A stretch of DNA of 64,000 nt. Origin: Bacillus sp. EB106-08-02-XG196 (lineage in GTDB: Bacteria; Bacillota; Bacilli; Bacillales; Cytobacillaceae). The notes beneath the pieces are model-generated. The model worked only from the letters and a program-made list of their open reading frames with translations, was not told where the DNA came from and made no database searches. The translations under genes and the position numbers were made by a program. The stretch lies in contig NZ_JABWSY010000001.1 of the NCBI RefSeq assembly GCF_013396335.1, positions 186,001-250,000 of the forward strand, in the 5' to 3' direction. Of the stretch, positions 43,989 to 52,734 are shown one piece after another (the stretch's first letter is position 1; each line of letters begins with the position of its first letter).

Positions 43989-44129
43989 AGATTTCTTCCT
44001 CCTTTATTTGAGGTCTTTCTTAATAGTATATACACTGTGTCTTCATGACTCAACTAATACGTTTCTTATGAGTAGTATATGATAAGAAAATAGGGAAGCA
44101 GTATACGCTCCCTATTTTGCGACATTATA

Positions 44130-44369
44130 TTAAAACATTGGATTCTCATCTAAGTACTGGTAAATATTTTCCACAAGTTCATCAGGTGTATCGCCTGTTA
44201 CAACTTCACCGTTTACAAGTGCGTAAAGAGTGGAAGCGCATTTCCCGCAATAACCGAGACAACCATATTCAATAATATCGAGATTCGGGTCTTTTTCTAA
44301 CTTCTCCAGTGCTTTTTGAGCACCGCTTGCGAGATTACTGATACAAAATTCAATAATTGGTTTATACAT
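44130..44369 (-). CDS. yuzB: DUF1450 protein YuzB
   Basis: 79 residues from ATG 44369 (GAGAGGTG upstream), against 78 in B. subtilis. Cys at FCISN and in the cluster [13 protein letters not shown]; the latter looks able to bind metal or a Fe-S cluster, as in thioredoxin-like ferredoxins. The longer frame to 44450 is unsupported. Confidence 0.92.
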   Translation of the reverse strand: MYKPIIEFCISNLASGAQKALEKLEKDPNLDIIEYGCLGYCGKCASTLYALVNGEVVTGDTPDELVENIYQYLDENPMF

Positions 44370-44538
44370 GGCAATCACCTCTCCACAACTTATTATCCTA
44401 CTATCTTTCTCCAGTTGCGTCAAATACCATGTTTCATGTGATTCTGTCAATAAAATTGTTATATGTGTTGTTATTTTGTCATATTTCAGATATACTCTTA
44501 ATGGATTTAAAGGCTGTATTACAATTATTTTTATCTTA

Positions 44539-44554
44539 ACCTAGCTTGCTAGGT
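44539..44554. promoter_or_regulatory. Inverted repeat upstream of yutJ
   Basis: ACCTAGC and GCTAGGT separated by TT, about 60 bases before the yutJ start. Could be an operator; no regulator assigned. Confidence 0.35.
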
Positions 44555-44614
44555 CTCATATTTTTACCAAAATATAGATTATGATTACTGGTGTACACAA
44601 AGGGGAAATAAAAA

Positions 44615-45682
44615 ATGAAAAACCTTGTAATTCTCGGTGGCGGATACGGCGGAATGAAGATATTGAGTGAACTTCTTCCAAATAATTTACCTGAGGATGT
44701 AAGAATTACACTTGTCGACCGTGTTCCATACCATTGTTTGAAAACGGAATATTATGCCTTGGCGGCAGGAACTGTATCCGATAAGGAGCTGCGTGTTTCT
44801 TTTCCAGAACACCCTCAATTAGAGATTAAATATGGAGAAGTTACAGGAATTGAAAAAGATAATAAAAAGGTTCTGATTAAAGATTGCGAGCCCATCAGCT
44901 ATGACGACTTAATCATTGGTCTAGGCTGTGAGGACAAGTATCATGGTGTACCAGGTGCAGATCAATATACCTACAGCATTCAGAGCATTGAAAAATCCCG
45001 TATGACCTATTCTGTACTAAACAATTTAGGACCTGGGTCTGTTGTTGGTATCGTTGGTGCAGGGCTTAGCGGTGTGGAGCTTGCCAGTGAATTGAGTGAA
45101 AGTCGTGACGATCTAAAAATTAAACTATTTGATCGTGGTAAGCACATTCTTCCTGCCTTTCCTGACCGCTTAAGTAAATATGTAGAAAATTGGTTTCATA
45201 AAAATAATGTTGAAATTATCAACAACTCTAATATCACAAAAGTGGAGGAAAATTTACTTTACAACCATGATGAGCCAATTCCATGTGATGTGATTGTTTG
45301 GACAGCTGGTATCCAGGCGAATCAGGTTGTTCGTGAATTAGGGGAAGAGATGGATCGCTCAGGCAGGCTCATTATTACTCCTCGTCATCATTTACCGAAT
45401 GATGAGAACGTTTTTATTTTAGGGGATTGTGCAAGTCTCCCTCATGCCCCAAGTGCTCAATTAGCAGAGGGACAAGCAGAGCAAATCGTCGAAGTGTTGA
45501 AAAAGCGCTGGAATGGTGAGGAGCCTCCAACAGAATTCCCAACGATTAAATTAAAAGGTGTTCTAGGTTCTCTCGGTAAGAAACATGGCTTTGGAATGAT
45601 GGCAGACAGAGCGATAACTGGCCGAGTTGCTCGTCTGTTAAAATCCGGAATCCTCTGGCTCTATAAGTACCATAACGGTTGA
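44615..45682 (+). CDS. yutJ: NADH dehydrogenase-like FAD protein YutJ
   Basis: 355 residues, equal to B. subtilis YutJ. N-terminal FAD motif LVILGGGYGGMKIL, NAD motif VGIVGAGLSGVELASEL near residue 148, and ENVFILGDCASLP. Shorter than YumB and lacking its C-terminal membrane-associated part. Likely oxidises NAD(P)H, partner unknown. ATG 44615 follows AAGGGGAA. Confidence 0.92.
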   Translation: MKNLVILGGGYGGMKILSELLPNNLPEDVRITLVDRVPYHCLKTEYYALAAGTVSDKELRVSFPEHPQLEIKYGEVTGIEKDNKKVLIKDCEPISYDDLIIGLGCEDKYHGVPGADQYTYSIQSIEKSRMTYSVLNNLGPGSVVGIVGAGLSGVELASELSESRDDLKIKLFDRGKHILPAFPDRLSKYVENWFHKNNVEIINNSNITKVEENLLYNHDEPIPCDVIVWTAGIQANQVVRELGEEMDRSGRLIITPRHHLPNDENVFILGDCASLPHAPSAQLAEGQAEQIVEVLKKRWNGEEPPTEFPTIKLKGVLGSLGKKHGFGMMADRAITGRVARLLKSGILWLYKYHNG

Positions 45683-45690
45683 TATAATAA

Positions 45691-45724
45691 AAGCATTCCA
45701 GCATGAATCTGGAATGCTTCTTTT
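45691..45724. terminator. Bidirectional terminator between yutJ and yuzD
   Basis: AAGCATTCCAG (45691-45701) pairs with CTGGAATGCTT (45709-45719), then CTTTTAT. Confidence 0.88.
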
Positions 45725-46049
45725 ATATTTCTTTGTACCCGTACTTTTCCAACTCATTAAAAATTGTTTTTAGCCGCGGGTTGCCTTCACCGACAATTTT
45801 ATCTTTAATTACTACAACAGGATAAAACATATCTTCTTCAATGACTCGTTTGGCAAAGTTTTCTTTTTCACTGTCAGTAGGTGGTTGATAAATGTCAACA
45901 TATGTCATCTTGAATTGCTGCTCTGGGAACTTCCTTGCAATAGCAGCCTCTAGCCATTCGAATGTTTCCTTTGAGGAGGGTAAATTCACACAGCTCGGGC
46001 ATAATTGTTCGGCACCATAGAGGATAATTTCAACTGTAGTATTTGTCAT
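45723..46049 (-). CDS. yuzD: DUF1462 thioredoxin-like protein YuzD
   Basis: 108 residues from ATG 46049 (AAGGATGG upstream), exactly the B. subtilis length. ILYGAEQLCPSCVNLPSSKE has a CxxC (CPSC) at the start of a thioredoxin-like fold. A disulfide or Fe-S related role is suggested by the motif and by the divergent nifU-type gene yutI. Confidence 0.93.
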   Translation of the reverse strand: MTNTTVEIILYGAEQLCPSCVNLPSSKETFEWLEAAIARKFPEQQFKMTYVDIYQPPTDSEKENFAKRVIEEDMFYPVVVIKDKIVGEGNPRLKTIFNELEKYGYKEI

Positions 46050-46197
46050 TCCATCCATCCTTGCTTTTTCTTCTATTTTACACCATTTAAACTAGTAAAC
46101 ATAAAAATATGGTTGTAAATGTGCGAATTCCCATTTCATGAGAATGGATTTTTCCCTTCAATGACATTATAATATAAGGAGGAAGGAGACGATAAGT

Positions 46198-46440
46198 ATG
46201 GCAGAACAAGTACAAGAAATGTTTGAGCAGGTTCAGGAAGTATTAGATAAATTACGTCCATTTCTTCTTCGTGATGGAGGAGATTGCGAATTAGTTGATG
46301 TTGAGGATGGTATTGTGAAACTTCGTTTACTAGGTGCATGCGGAAGCTGTCCGAGCTCAACCATTACCCTAAAAGCAGGAATTGAAAGAGCACTTTTAGA
46401 AGAAGTTCCTGGCGTTGTTGAAGTAGAACAAGTATTTTAA
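46198..46440 (+). CDS. yutI: NifU C-terminal domain Fe-S carrier (Nfu type)
   Basis: 80 residues, all of it the Nfu domain: [20 protein letters not shown] and [20 protein letters not shown] with the cluster-binding CxxC. Shorter than B. subtilis YutI (111) because the N-terminal extension is missing. Delivers 4Fe-4S clusters to apo-enzymes. ATG 46198 follows AAGGAGGAAGGAG. Confidence 0.93.
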   Translation: MAEQVQEMFEQVQEVLDKLRPFLLRDGGDCELVDVEDGIVKLRLLGACGSCPSSTITLKAGIERALLEEVPGVVEVEQVF

Positions 46441-46446
46441 TAACCA

Positions 46447-46482
46447 AAAAAAGCGATTGCTGCCCTAGCAATCGCTTTTTTA
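46447..46482. terminator. Bidirectional terminator between yutI and yutH
   Basis: AAGCGATTGCT (46451-46461) pairs perfectly with AGCAATCGCTT (46467-46477); A- and T-runs flank it. Confidence 0.92.
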
Positions 46483-47493
46483 TTATCTCATGGTTAGCCA
46501 ATCTAATTGAGGAATATTTAATGGTTTTAAAGGTGCTCCTACAGTATGATAAAAGTTGCCTAGAAAACGCTCATATTCTGTTGATTGTTTTAACATCTTA
46601 CTTAACTGCTCTTCAAGAAGTTTCTTTTCCTGCTCCGATCGAGTGATATAGTAATTTTCAATGCACTCAAAGTAATGCAGCGGGAATAATAAGCGTGAGA
46701 ATAATAACCGCCACGAAAAGGAGGTTAAAGGGGCCATACTTTGATAATCAACAAAAAACTGTCTCACATCCATTTCGTAGGTTTGCGTATTTCTGAAATA
46801 TCGCTCTCTCGTCCATTCTGCTAAGTCACGGCTGCGATGATCAAAAACCCAATCAAATGGGTCTTTAATGTAATAATTAGCTCCCCAAGAGCCATTTGAA
46901 AAACGTTCATGGCATACGGTTCCACTATCGGATTCCTTTGGTTCATCGTCAAGCTCAGTATCCACCAAATACTGGATTGCATTTTCCGTTAATCCGATAT
47001 AATAGGGAAATGAATCAATAAACATTCGTTCAAAATCATCCTCAGGTGTTTGATACAGAAGCTCGCTCCATACTTTTTCAATTTGGTCCAGCCGCTTTTC
47101 CCATAATTGTTTCCACTGCCCAATTCGGCTAGTCCTTTCGATTTTAAATGGCACTGTTTTTCCGCGTTCATGAAATTTAGCTAACTTTCTTCCTAATTTT
47201 ACTTTTACCTGTTTTTCAGTTTGTCGATTTGCAAGCACACAATATTGATGGTCCTCCCAGGTGGTAATGAATCCTCCCTCACTAGATTGTAAAAAGGCTG
47301 GAACATGGGAATCTCCATTTTTTCTTAAATGTTCAGCAATTTTCTCAAGTTCATCAATATCTTCAGCTTCTCTTCCGTCAGATTTGGCAACTAAATATAG
47401 CCAGCCATTACTTCTCAATGCATCATAGGAATCAAGCTTTACGTATTCATCTACTTGAATACCATATTTATTTTCAAGTAATTTTTGAAGCAC
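46483..47493 (-). CDS. yutH: Spore coat protein YutH (CotS/kinase-like fold)
   Basis: 336 residues; B. subtilis YutH has 339. Protein-kinase-like/aminoglycoside phosphotransferase fold related to CotS (KLGRKLAKFHERGKTV; VCHERFSNGSWGANYYIKDP; FDWVFDHRSRDLAEW in place of the HxD and DxD loops). YutH is a spore coat-associated protein. GTG 47493 follows GAGGTGG. Whether it has kinase activity is unknown. Confidence 0.9.
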   Translation of the reverse strand: MLQKLLENKYGIQVDEYVKLDSYDALRSNGWLYLVAKSDGREAEDIDELEKIAEHLRKNGDSHVPAFLQSSEGGFITTWEDHQYCVLANRQTEKQVKVKLGRKLAKFHERGKTVPFKIERTSRIGQWKQLWEKRLDQIEKVWSELLYQTPEDDFERMFIDSFPYYIGLTENAIQYLVDTELDDEPKESDSGTVCHERFSNGSWGANYYIKDPFDWVFDHRSRDLAEWTRERYFRNTQTYEMDVRQFFVDYQSMAPLTSFSWRLLFSRLLFPLHYFECIENYYITRSEQEKKLLEEQLSKMLKQSTEYERFLGNFYHTVGAPLKPLNIPQLDWLTMR

Positions 47494-47705
47494 GCTTCCA
47501 CCTCTTCTCTTTTCTGCTCTTATGTCATATATATGTAGTAGCCCAGAAAACTTGTTGTCTTCTTACGTAATAAAAGTATAAGAAAAACGTTATAGGAGAA
47601 ATCTGTAAGAAGGGTGTGTGATGGTTCATTCGTTCCTTTTTAAAACAGCTTGCATATGTTATGAATTAAGAATAGTGAAAATTCCAAGGAAAAGGTGATA
47701 AATGG

Positions 47706-48206
47706 ATGGCAGAAAATAAAAAAATGGATTTAACAGAGGAAACAGCACGAAGATGGATTAAAGAAAGAGGCGTAGAAATTCAGGATATTGCGGATTTAGT
47801 CTTTTTTTTACAGGAAAAATACCACGAAAACTTAAAAATGGAAGACTGTATCGCAAATGTCGAGCGCGTTATTTCTAAACGAGAGGTCCAAAATGCCATC
47901 ATTACGGGAATCCAGCTCGATATGCTAGCCGAAAAAAACATGCTGGAAGAACCAATTCAATCGATTATTAAAACGGATGAAAGTCTTTATGGCGTGGATG
48001 AAATACTAGCATTGTCAATCGTTAATGTGTATGGATCCATCGGCTTTACGAATTATGGCTATATCGATAAGCAAAAGCCTGGTATATTAGCCCGTTTAAA
48101 TGATAAATCAACTGGTGAATGTCACACGTTTCTAGATGACATCATCGGTGCAATCGCAGCTGCCGCCTCAAGCCGATTGGCTCACCGCGCAGCGCATGTT
48201 GAATAA
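47706..48206 (+). CDS. yutG: Phosphatidylglycerophosphatase A family protein
   Basis: 166 residues, B. subtilis YutG (166). PgpA family; the C-terminal FLDDIIGAIAAAASSRLAHR and central GSIGFTNYGYIDKQKPG are the recognisable blocks. Unlike E. coli PgpA it has no clear membrane helices. ATG 47706 follows AAAAGGTG. Role in phosphatidylglycerol synthesis is inferred from the family name only. Confidence 0.88.
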   Translation: MAENKKMDLTEETARRWIKERGVEIQDIADLVFFLQEKYHENLKMEDCIANVERVISKREVQNAIITGIQLDMLAEKNMLEEPIQSIIKTDESLYGVDEILALSIVNVYGSIGFTNYGYIDKQKPGILARLNDKSTGECHTFLDDIIGAIAAAASSRLAHRAAHVE

Positions 48207-48220
48207 AAAAAATTTTAAAT

Positions 48221-48250
48221 GAAAAGGATGGAAACCAATCCATCCTTTTC
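48221..48250. terminator. Bidirectional terminator between yutG and yutF
   Basis: GAAAAGGATGG (48221-48231) pairs with CCATCCTTTTC (48240-48250). Confidence 0.85.
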
Positions 48251-49015
48251 TTACGGCTCCCAGTGTTCCAATGAATCAATCGCATAGGTTGGTTTTCGGT
48301 CATAGCCAGCTAGTAACTTCTTCGTTGTGACACCTGTGTGGACTAAAAGCGTATCAAGTCCCGCATTCATCCCCGCTAAAATATCGGTATCATAATAATC
48401 GCCTACCATTAAGGTTTCGTTTTTTGATGTTCCCAAAACCTTTAGAGCCTGCTCCATAATAATCGATTCAGGTTTGCCTATAAAAATCGGTTTGGTCTGC
48501 GTTGAAACGGCAATTACTGAAGTGAGAGACCCATTCCCAGGGACTAAGCCTCTCTCGGTTGGTATCGCTATATCCCCATTTGTTGAGATAAACTTCGCAC
48601 CATTGCGGACAGCCAGGCATGCAATTGTTAATTTTTCATAGCTAATTTCGCGGTCAATCCCAATTACAACATATTCCGCATTCTCACCAGCAAAGGTAAA
48701 GTTTTTTTCCTCCAAGGCCGTACGAATACCTTCTTCTCCTATTACATAAACCGATGCGTCTTTCTTTTGGTCATAAATGTAATTAGCTGTTGCCTGACTT
48801 GTGGTAAAGACAAGCTTCTCCTCGGCAGGAATATCAAAGTCTCTTAACTTTGCAGCAACTTGAGCCGGAGTCCGTGATGAATTATTGGTTACGAATAAAT
48901 AAGGAACATCCTTTTCCCTTAATTTTTTCACAAAATCTCCTGCTGCCTCAATTTTTTCTGAACCCTTGTACATCGTTCCATCGAGATCAATTAAATAGCC
49001 TTTATATTTTTTCAA
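48251..49015 (-). CDS. yutF: HAD-superfamily IIA phosphatase YutF
   Basis: 254 residues (YutF 256). HAD motif I DLDGTMYKG, motif II FVTNNSSRTP, motif III/IV GKPESIIMEQAL and MVGDYYDTDILAGMNAG. NagD-like phosphatases act on small phosphorylated metabolites. Starts at TTG 49015 behind AGGAGTG. Confidence 0.93.
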   Translation of the reverse strand: MKKYKGYLIDLDGTMYKGSEKIEAAGDFVKKLREKDVPYLFVTNNSSRTPAQVAAKLRDFDIPAEEKLVFTTSQATANYIYDQKKDASVYVIGEEGIRTALEEKNFTFAGENAEYVVIGIDREISYEKLTIACLAVRNGAKFISTNGDIAIPTERGLVPGNGSLTSVIAVSTQTKPIFIGKPESIIMEQALKVLGTSKNETLMVGDYYDTDILAGMNAGLDTLLVHTGVTTKKLLAGYDRKPTYAIDSLEHWEP

Positions 49016-49048
49016 AACAAATCACTCCTATATGTATCATAGCCATAA

Positions 49049-49072
49049 ATAAAAAGGACCGCAAACGCGGTC
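49049..49072 (-). terminator. Terminator of yutE
   Basis: GACCGC and GCGGTC pair around AAAC; the minus strand ends CTTTTTATTT. Confidence 0.8.
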
Positions 49073-49084
49073 ACAGGTTAATGT

Positions 49085-49519
49085 TTAATTAAATGCTGAA
49101 ACTGGGCCAAGTTCATTCTGCAGGTAGTCCCGGACATTCTTTGGAAATATTGCTAACGTTTTAAGATGTGAGGCGAACTGATTCTGAAGTTCCCCATGGT
49201 TTATCTCCGTATACAGCTGGACGAGAACCTTCCGATATTGAATTAGAATTTTTATGCTATTACCTGTTTCAGCACTAACAACCTTTTCGTCGATCAATAT
49301 TTCAATAATATCTTCATAACTGCCAGGGTCTCTCATAATAAACCCATCTATCATCGCGTTACCCACATCTAAAACCGACTCAATCATGATATGTGTAATC
49401 CGTTCTAATGCAGCTTTTTCTATCTGTGTTGACCATTGATCCTGACTAGAAAATAGACTGATTTGCTTTTCTAAAAAAACCAATGTTGTCTCCAACTTAT
49501 CACGGTCTACAAAATACAT
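49085..49519 (-). CDS. yutE: DUF86/HepT-like protein YutE
   Basis: 144 residues, same length as B. subtilis YutE. All-helical HepT (HEPN) fold. The HEPN RNase motif RxxxxHxY appears here as YRKVLVQLYTEI, with Gln in place of His. No MNT nucleotidyltransferase antitoxin gene is adjacent, so a toxin role is unlikely. ATG 49519 follows GAGGAAGTG. Confidence 0.88.
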   Translation of the reverse strand: MYFVDRDKLETTLVFLEKQISLFSSQDQWSTQIEKAALERITHIMIESVLDVGNAMIDGFIMRDPGSYEDIIEILIDEKVVSAETGNSIKILIQYRKVLVQLYTEINHGELQNQFASHLKTLAIFPKNVRDYLQNELGPVSAFN

Positions 49520-49546
49520 GTCATCACTTCCTCTAATTTATATCAC

Positions 49547-50848
49547 TTAAGTTGCAATTTCTTCATAAAACCTCGCTGGTCGCGCGTAAAAATTACCCTG
49601 TGCTAAGTCAACATTATTTCTAGTTAAAACGGAAGCCTCTTCTTGGTTTTCAATACCCTCTGCCACCACTAACGAGCCAGCCTCCCTAGCAACAAGGAGC
49701 AAGCCTTTTAACATTGACTCTTTGACCGAGTTTTTATCGATGTTTTCAATGACAGAACGATCAATCTTAATGATATCAGGCATAAGTTCAGTAATTGTAT
49801 TTAAGCTGGAATAGCCTGCTCCCGTGTCATCCACAGCAATCTTAAAACCCAATAATCGTAAAACATTAATATTAAAGGCAAAGTTCTTCAAACCCTCGAT
49901 TGAATCCCGTTCAGTCACTTCAAAGGTAATCTGTTTCGGCGAAATGCCTCTATATTTCTGTAACAACTTTTTTAAATCACTGGTAAACCTAATATTCCCG
50001 AGAGTTAAAGGAGTACAATTAACAAAAATATCTTGGCGGCAGCGGGATGCTTTTACTTGCTGAAGCATTTTTTCCAACACAATCATTTCTAACTCGTACA
50101 GACGCCCGGTTTGTCTTGCAACAGAAAAAAGCTGTAACGGAGCTTCCAAAACAGTCCCTTTTGGTCCTCGAGTAAGCAATTCCCATGCTCGTATTTCACT
50201 TGTAGCCACATCAATAATAGGCTGTGCAAATAAGGTAATATTCTTTTTGGTAATAATTTTGTTAATGGCTAACAGCATTTCATTAATCTCCAGCTGTTCT
50301 CGCTTCTCAGCCATGCCAATGGCTTGCCTATGTGCCCTTAATATGGAATCCTCGATTGAATAGGCATGTTTATCGACAAACATATATCCTTCTTCAAAAG
50401 TGGGATACGCGGAAGGATAAAGTTTAATGAACCTTTGTGCAACTTCTTCTGTTATCTTTTTCATCATAAGGTCAATATTAGAAATAGAATGGCGCTCATG
50501 GTCAACGGTAATTAATAGCGTGATACCTTCGCCATAATAATCATGAAGGGTAATTACTTCCTTTGGGTTAACCTCTTGTTCCACCACGATTTGAAAAAGC
50601 TTCTTCATCGTTTTTAGTAATTTGGACTGCTGCTGGACTTCAGTTTGTTCCAGTAATTCCCTCTGATTTCTTAATTTGAAAACAATTACCGCTACCTCAT
50701 GCCCAGCACGAAAGGCGTTACTAACCCCTTCTTGTAAAGGATTGCGCAAGGTAAATTGGGGAGGATAATAGCGTATAGACGATAGAGGTAATAAAATCTT
50801 TCCCCATTTCATTACACTCTTTACTTTTTTCATGTAACGACAGTCCAT
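49547..50848 (-). CDS. EAL-domain cyclic-di-GMP phosphodiesterase
   Basis: 433 residues from ATG 50848 (GAGAGGGATGG upstream); the ATG five codons later is an alternative. N-terminal 190 residues are an unassigned sensory part with a GGDEF-like or PAS-like feel but no GGDEF motif. From about residue 205 the EAL domain: AWELLTRGP (EAL position), IFVNCTP, ITFEVTERD, VDDTGAGYSS, IIKIDRS, VVAEGIE and AQGN. All usual metal and catalytic residues seem present, so it may hydrolyse c-di-GMP. No GGDEF protein is nearby. Confidence 0.87.
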   Translation of the reverse strand: MDCRYMKKVKSVMKWGKILLPLSSIRYYPPQFTLRNPLQEGVSNAFRAGHEVAVIVFKLRNQRELLEQTEVQQQSKLLKTMKKLFQIVVEQEVNPKEVITLHDYYGEGITLLITVDHERHSISNIDLMMKKITEEVAQRFIKLYPSAYPTFEEGYMFVDKHAYSIEDSILRAHRQAIGMAEKREQLEINEMLLAINKIITKKNITLFAQPIIDVATSEIRAWELLTRGPKGTVLEAPLQLFSVARQTGRLYELEMIVLEKMLQQVKASRCRQDIFVNCTPLTLGNIRFTSDLKKLLQKYRGISPKQITFEVTERDSIEGLKNFAFNINVLRLLGFKIAVDDTGAGYSSLNTITELMPDIIKIDRSVIENIDKNSVKESMLKGLLLVAREAGSLVVAEGIENQEEASVLTRNNVDLAQGNFYARPARFYEEIAT

Positions 50849-51033
50849 GGATTCCATCCCTCTCAAAAAGCAGCATATCGACAATTTTAAGTATATTGTA
50901 ACACAATTTGACAGAATCCGGTTTTCCTTTAGTAAATTTTTAACAATATTCTATTAACACCCAAAGTTCCCTCCCTGACTCATTATTTGGTAATATATAG
51001 AGGACGGAGAAATTAACCAAAGGAGAACAGCAC

Positions 51034-51300
51034 ATGAAAGAACGTTTTTTCTTATACGATGATACAGAGGATACAAAAACCCGGTTTGTCAGCTTTGTCG
51101 GCGACAACCAACGCTTTGATTTGGCGATTGTTAAAACCGATCGCCATTTTGGAAAACATCTTGTCCTCGATATTCAAGGGAATCGGTTTGCGATTATTGG
51201 TGAGGATGACTTAAAAGAGGAAGGGTATTTAGAATACGCTTTCCAATTAAATGAAGAGGATGCAGAAGAATTACGTTCCTTTTTGTTAGAATTACTTTAA
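51034..51300 (+). CDS. DUF3055 protein (SAV0927-like)
   Basis: 88 residues, beginning MKERFFLYDDTEDTKTRFVS and containing FGKHLVLDIQGNRFAIIGED, the DUF3055 block. ATG 51034 has AAAGGAGAA upstream. Small soluble protein of unknown function, conserved in Bacilli near lipA and yutD. Confidence 0.85.
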   Translation: MKERFFLYDDTEDTKTRFVSFVGDNQRFDLAIVKTDRHFGKHLVLDIQGNRFAIIGEDDLKEEGYLEYAFQLNEEDAEELRSFLLELL

Positions 51301-51309
51301 TTTTTTATT

Positions 51310-51339
51310 ACTCCTTTTTACATAATAATAAAAAGGAGT
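51310..51339 (+). other. Perfect hairpin covering the ribosome site of the next gene
   Basis: ACTCCTTTTT (51310-51319) pairs with AAAAAGGAGT (51330-51339) around 10 bases. The right arm contains the Shine-Dalgarno AAAGGAG of the gene at 51348. No T-run follows, so a structure limiting translation is more likely than a terminator. Confidence 0.55.
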
Positions 51340-51347
51340 GATTAAAC

Positions 51348-51632
51348 ATGGACAAGAAAAAAGCAAGAAGCTATTTTGATCTTTCTAATGTGGAAAAACA
51401 GAAGAATTTCTTAACTGCAGAGGAATTTCCTGAAGGTCCTTTTGGTTCACCAATAGGCAAAAACGAGCCTGTTGAAAATAAAAGTACTCCCTGGCAAGAA
51501 GGACAGCGTTTTTATAGCAACTTCAATTACGAGGATAAAACGTTTCATCAAAATATTCCACGGCAAATGGACGGGGCTCATCCTACACATGATGATCCTG
51601 AAACAGATAAACAGCCACCTTATAATGAATAA
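51348..51632 (+). CDS. Hypothetical cytosolic protein, 94 aa
   Basis: 94 residues starting MDKKKARSYFDLSNVEKQKN; hydrophilic, rich in Pro/Asn/Asp toward the C-terminus (HPTHDDPETDKQPPYNE). Related small proteins near yutD are annotated as cytosolic protein. The ribosome site is inside a perfect hairpin. Followed by a terminator. Function unknown. Confidence 0.8.
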   Translation: MDKKKARSYFDLSNVEKQKNFLTAEEFPEGPFGSPIGKNEPVENKSTPWQEGQRFYSNFNYEDKTFHQNIPRQMDGAHPTHDDPETDKQPPYNE

Positions 51633-51639
51633 TAAAGAA

Positions 51640-51666
51640 GCTCGCCAAATGGCGAGCCTTTTTATT
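51640..51666. terminator. Bidirectional terminator before yutD
   Basis: GCTCGCC (51640-51646) and GGCGAGC (51651-51657), then CTTTTTATTTTTT. Confidence 0.88.
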
Positions 51667-51937
51667 TTTTCACTTTTTTTAAGACAAAATAGGCACAGCC
51701 AAAATTACAGTATTCATACAAATATTCACTTAATGTACTGATTTTGGTATCAAAGGTAGCTTTTTGATTCTGATCTTCAAAAAAGCCCTTTAGCCGGAGC
51801 TGCCCATATCCCCAATCCCCGACAATATAATCATATCTTGATAATATATCACTATATCTCGCCTTTATGGCTTCCTCATTAAAGGCATCTCTGTGTTCCT
51901 GCACGATTTCATAGGTGGAGCCGTTGATATTGAACAT
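51662..51937 (-). CDS. yutD: YutD-family protein (DUF1027)
   Basis: 91 residues (B. subtilis YutD 102). YDYIVGDWGYGQLRLKGFFE and YLYEYCNFGCAYFVLKK are the DUF1027 signature. ATG 51937 follows GAGGTGATAAC. Unknown function, widely conserved in Firmicutes near lipA. Confidence 0.93.
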   Translation of the reverse strand: MFNINGSTYEIVQEHRDAFNEEAIKARYSDILSRYDYIVGDWGYGQLRLKGFFEDQNQKATFDTKISTLSEYLYEYCNFGCAYFVLKKVKK

Positions 51938-52051
51938 GTTATCACCTCAAATTTTACCAGTAAATCTTTCTTTCATTATAACCGATTCACCATCAATTAC
52001 TAAGAAAAAAAATCAGTTATTTGGCTATTCTATAAAAAGGAGGTGCTTAAA

Positions 52052-52690
52052 GTGAAAAAATGGTCGATAATAATTGGTTTTTGTATACTCCTGACAGCAG
52101 CTGGCTGCTCGAAGGATATGGCTAATCGCGATGTGTATGAAGAAAGCGGAGATACCATAAATGTCAATAATAAAAGAGAAGAGCTGTACAATGAAGGCGG
52201 AGGCCAAGGCGTTCGGAATGTGAGCGATAATTATGGCTTTGTTCGTCATCAAAAGAGTCCTATCCAGGGTGACCGGGGTGGAACCGAACACTATTCCGCC
52301 ATTGACCGTGAACAAGTAGCAAATATTATTAGCCAGCTTAGTACAGATATCCCAAATGTAAATGATGTGGCTACTCTTGTAACCGATCAGGAAGTTCTTG
52401 TTTCCTATAGTACAAATTCTAAGGACCGTTACCAGACTGCAGACCAGGTAAAAAGAACAGCCATGTCTGTGGTCCCAAGATATTACCATGTTTATGTTTC
52501 GGACAATACAAATTTAATGCGCGATGTGGAAAATCTCGCGAATTTGGACTCTACAAGCAGAAATGCAAGAAATTTGGTTCATGGTTTAGTGAAAGAAATG
52601 AAGAAATCACCACAAGGAAGTCGAATGAGTGATAGTGAAGATGAAAATGGAGCAACGAAAGATGATGTAATGAACACAACAAATAGATAA
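52052..52690 (+). CDS. yutC: YhcN/YlaJ-family sporulation lipoprotein YutC
   Basis: 212 residues from GTG 52052 (AAGGAGGTG upstream). Lipobox LTAAGC gives lipidation at the Cys near residue 19. The YhcN/YlaJ domain follows (VANIISQLSTDIPNVNDVAT, YHVYVSDNTNLMRDVENLAN). Members are spore-associated lipoproteins involved in outgrowth. C-terminal tail is charged and low in complexity. Own terminator. Confidence 0.88.
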   Translation: MKKWSIIIGFCILLTAAGCSKDMANRDVYEESGDTINVNNKREELYNEGGGQGVRNVSDNYGFVRHQKSPIQGDRGGTEHYSAIDREQVANIISQLSTDIPNVNDVATLVTDQEVLVSYSTNSKDRYQTADQVKRTAMSVVPRYYHVYVSDNTNLMRDVENLANLDSTSRNARNLVHGLVKEMKKSPQGSRMSDSEDENGATKDDVMNTTNR

Positions 52691-52697
52691 AAAATGA

Positions 52698-52727
52698 GAG
52701 TTCAGCCGATAGACTGAACTCTTTTTT
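52698..52727 (+). terminator. Terminator of yutC, converging on lipA
   Basis: GAGTTCAG (52698-52705) and CTGAACTC (52714-52721), followed by six T. Confidence 0.88.
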
Positions 52728-52734
52728 CTTATAT

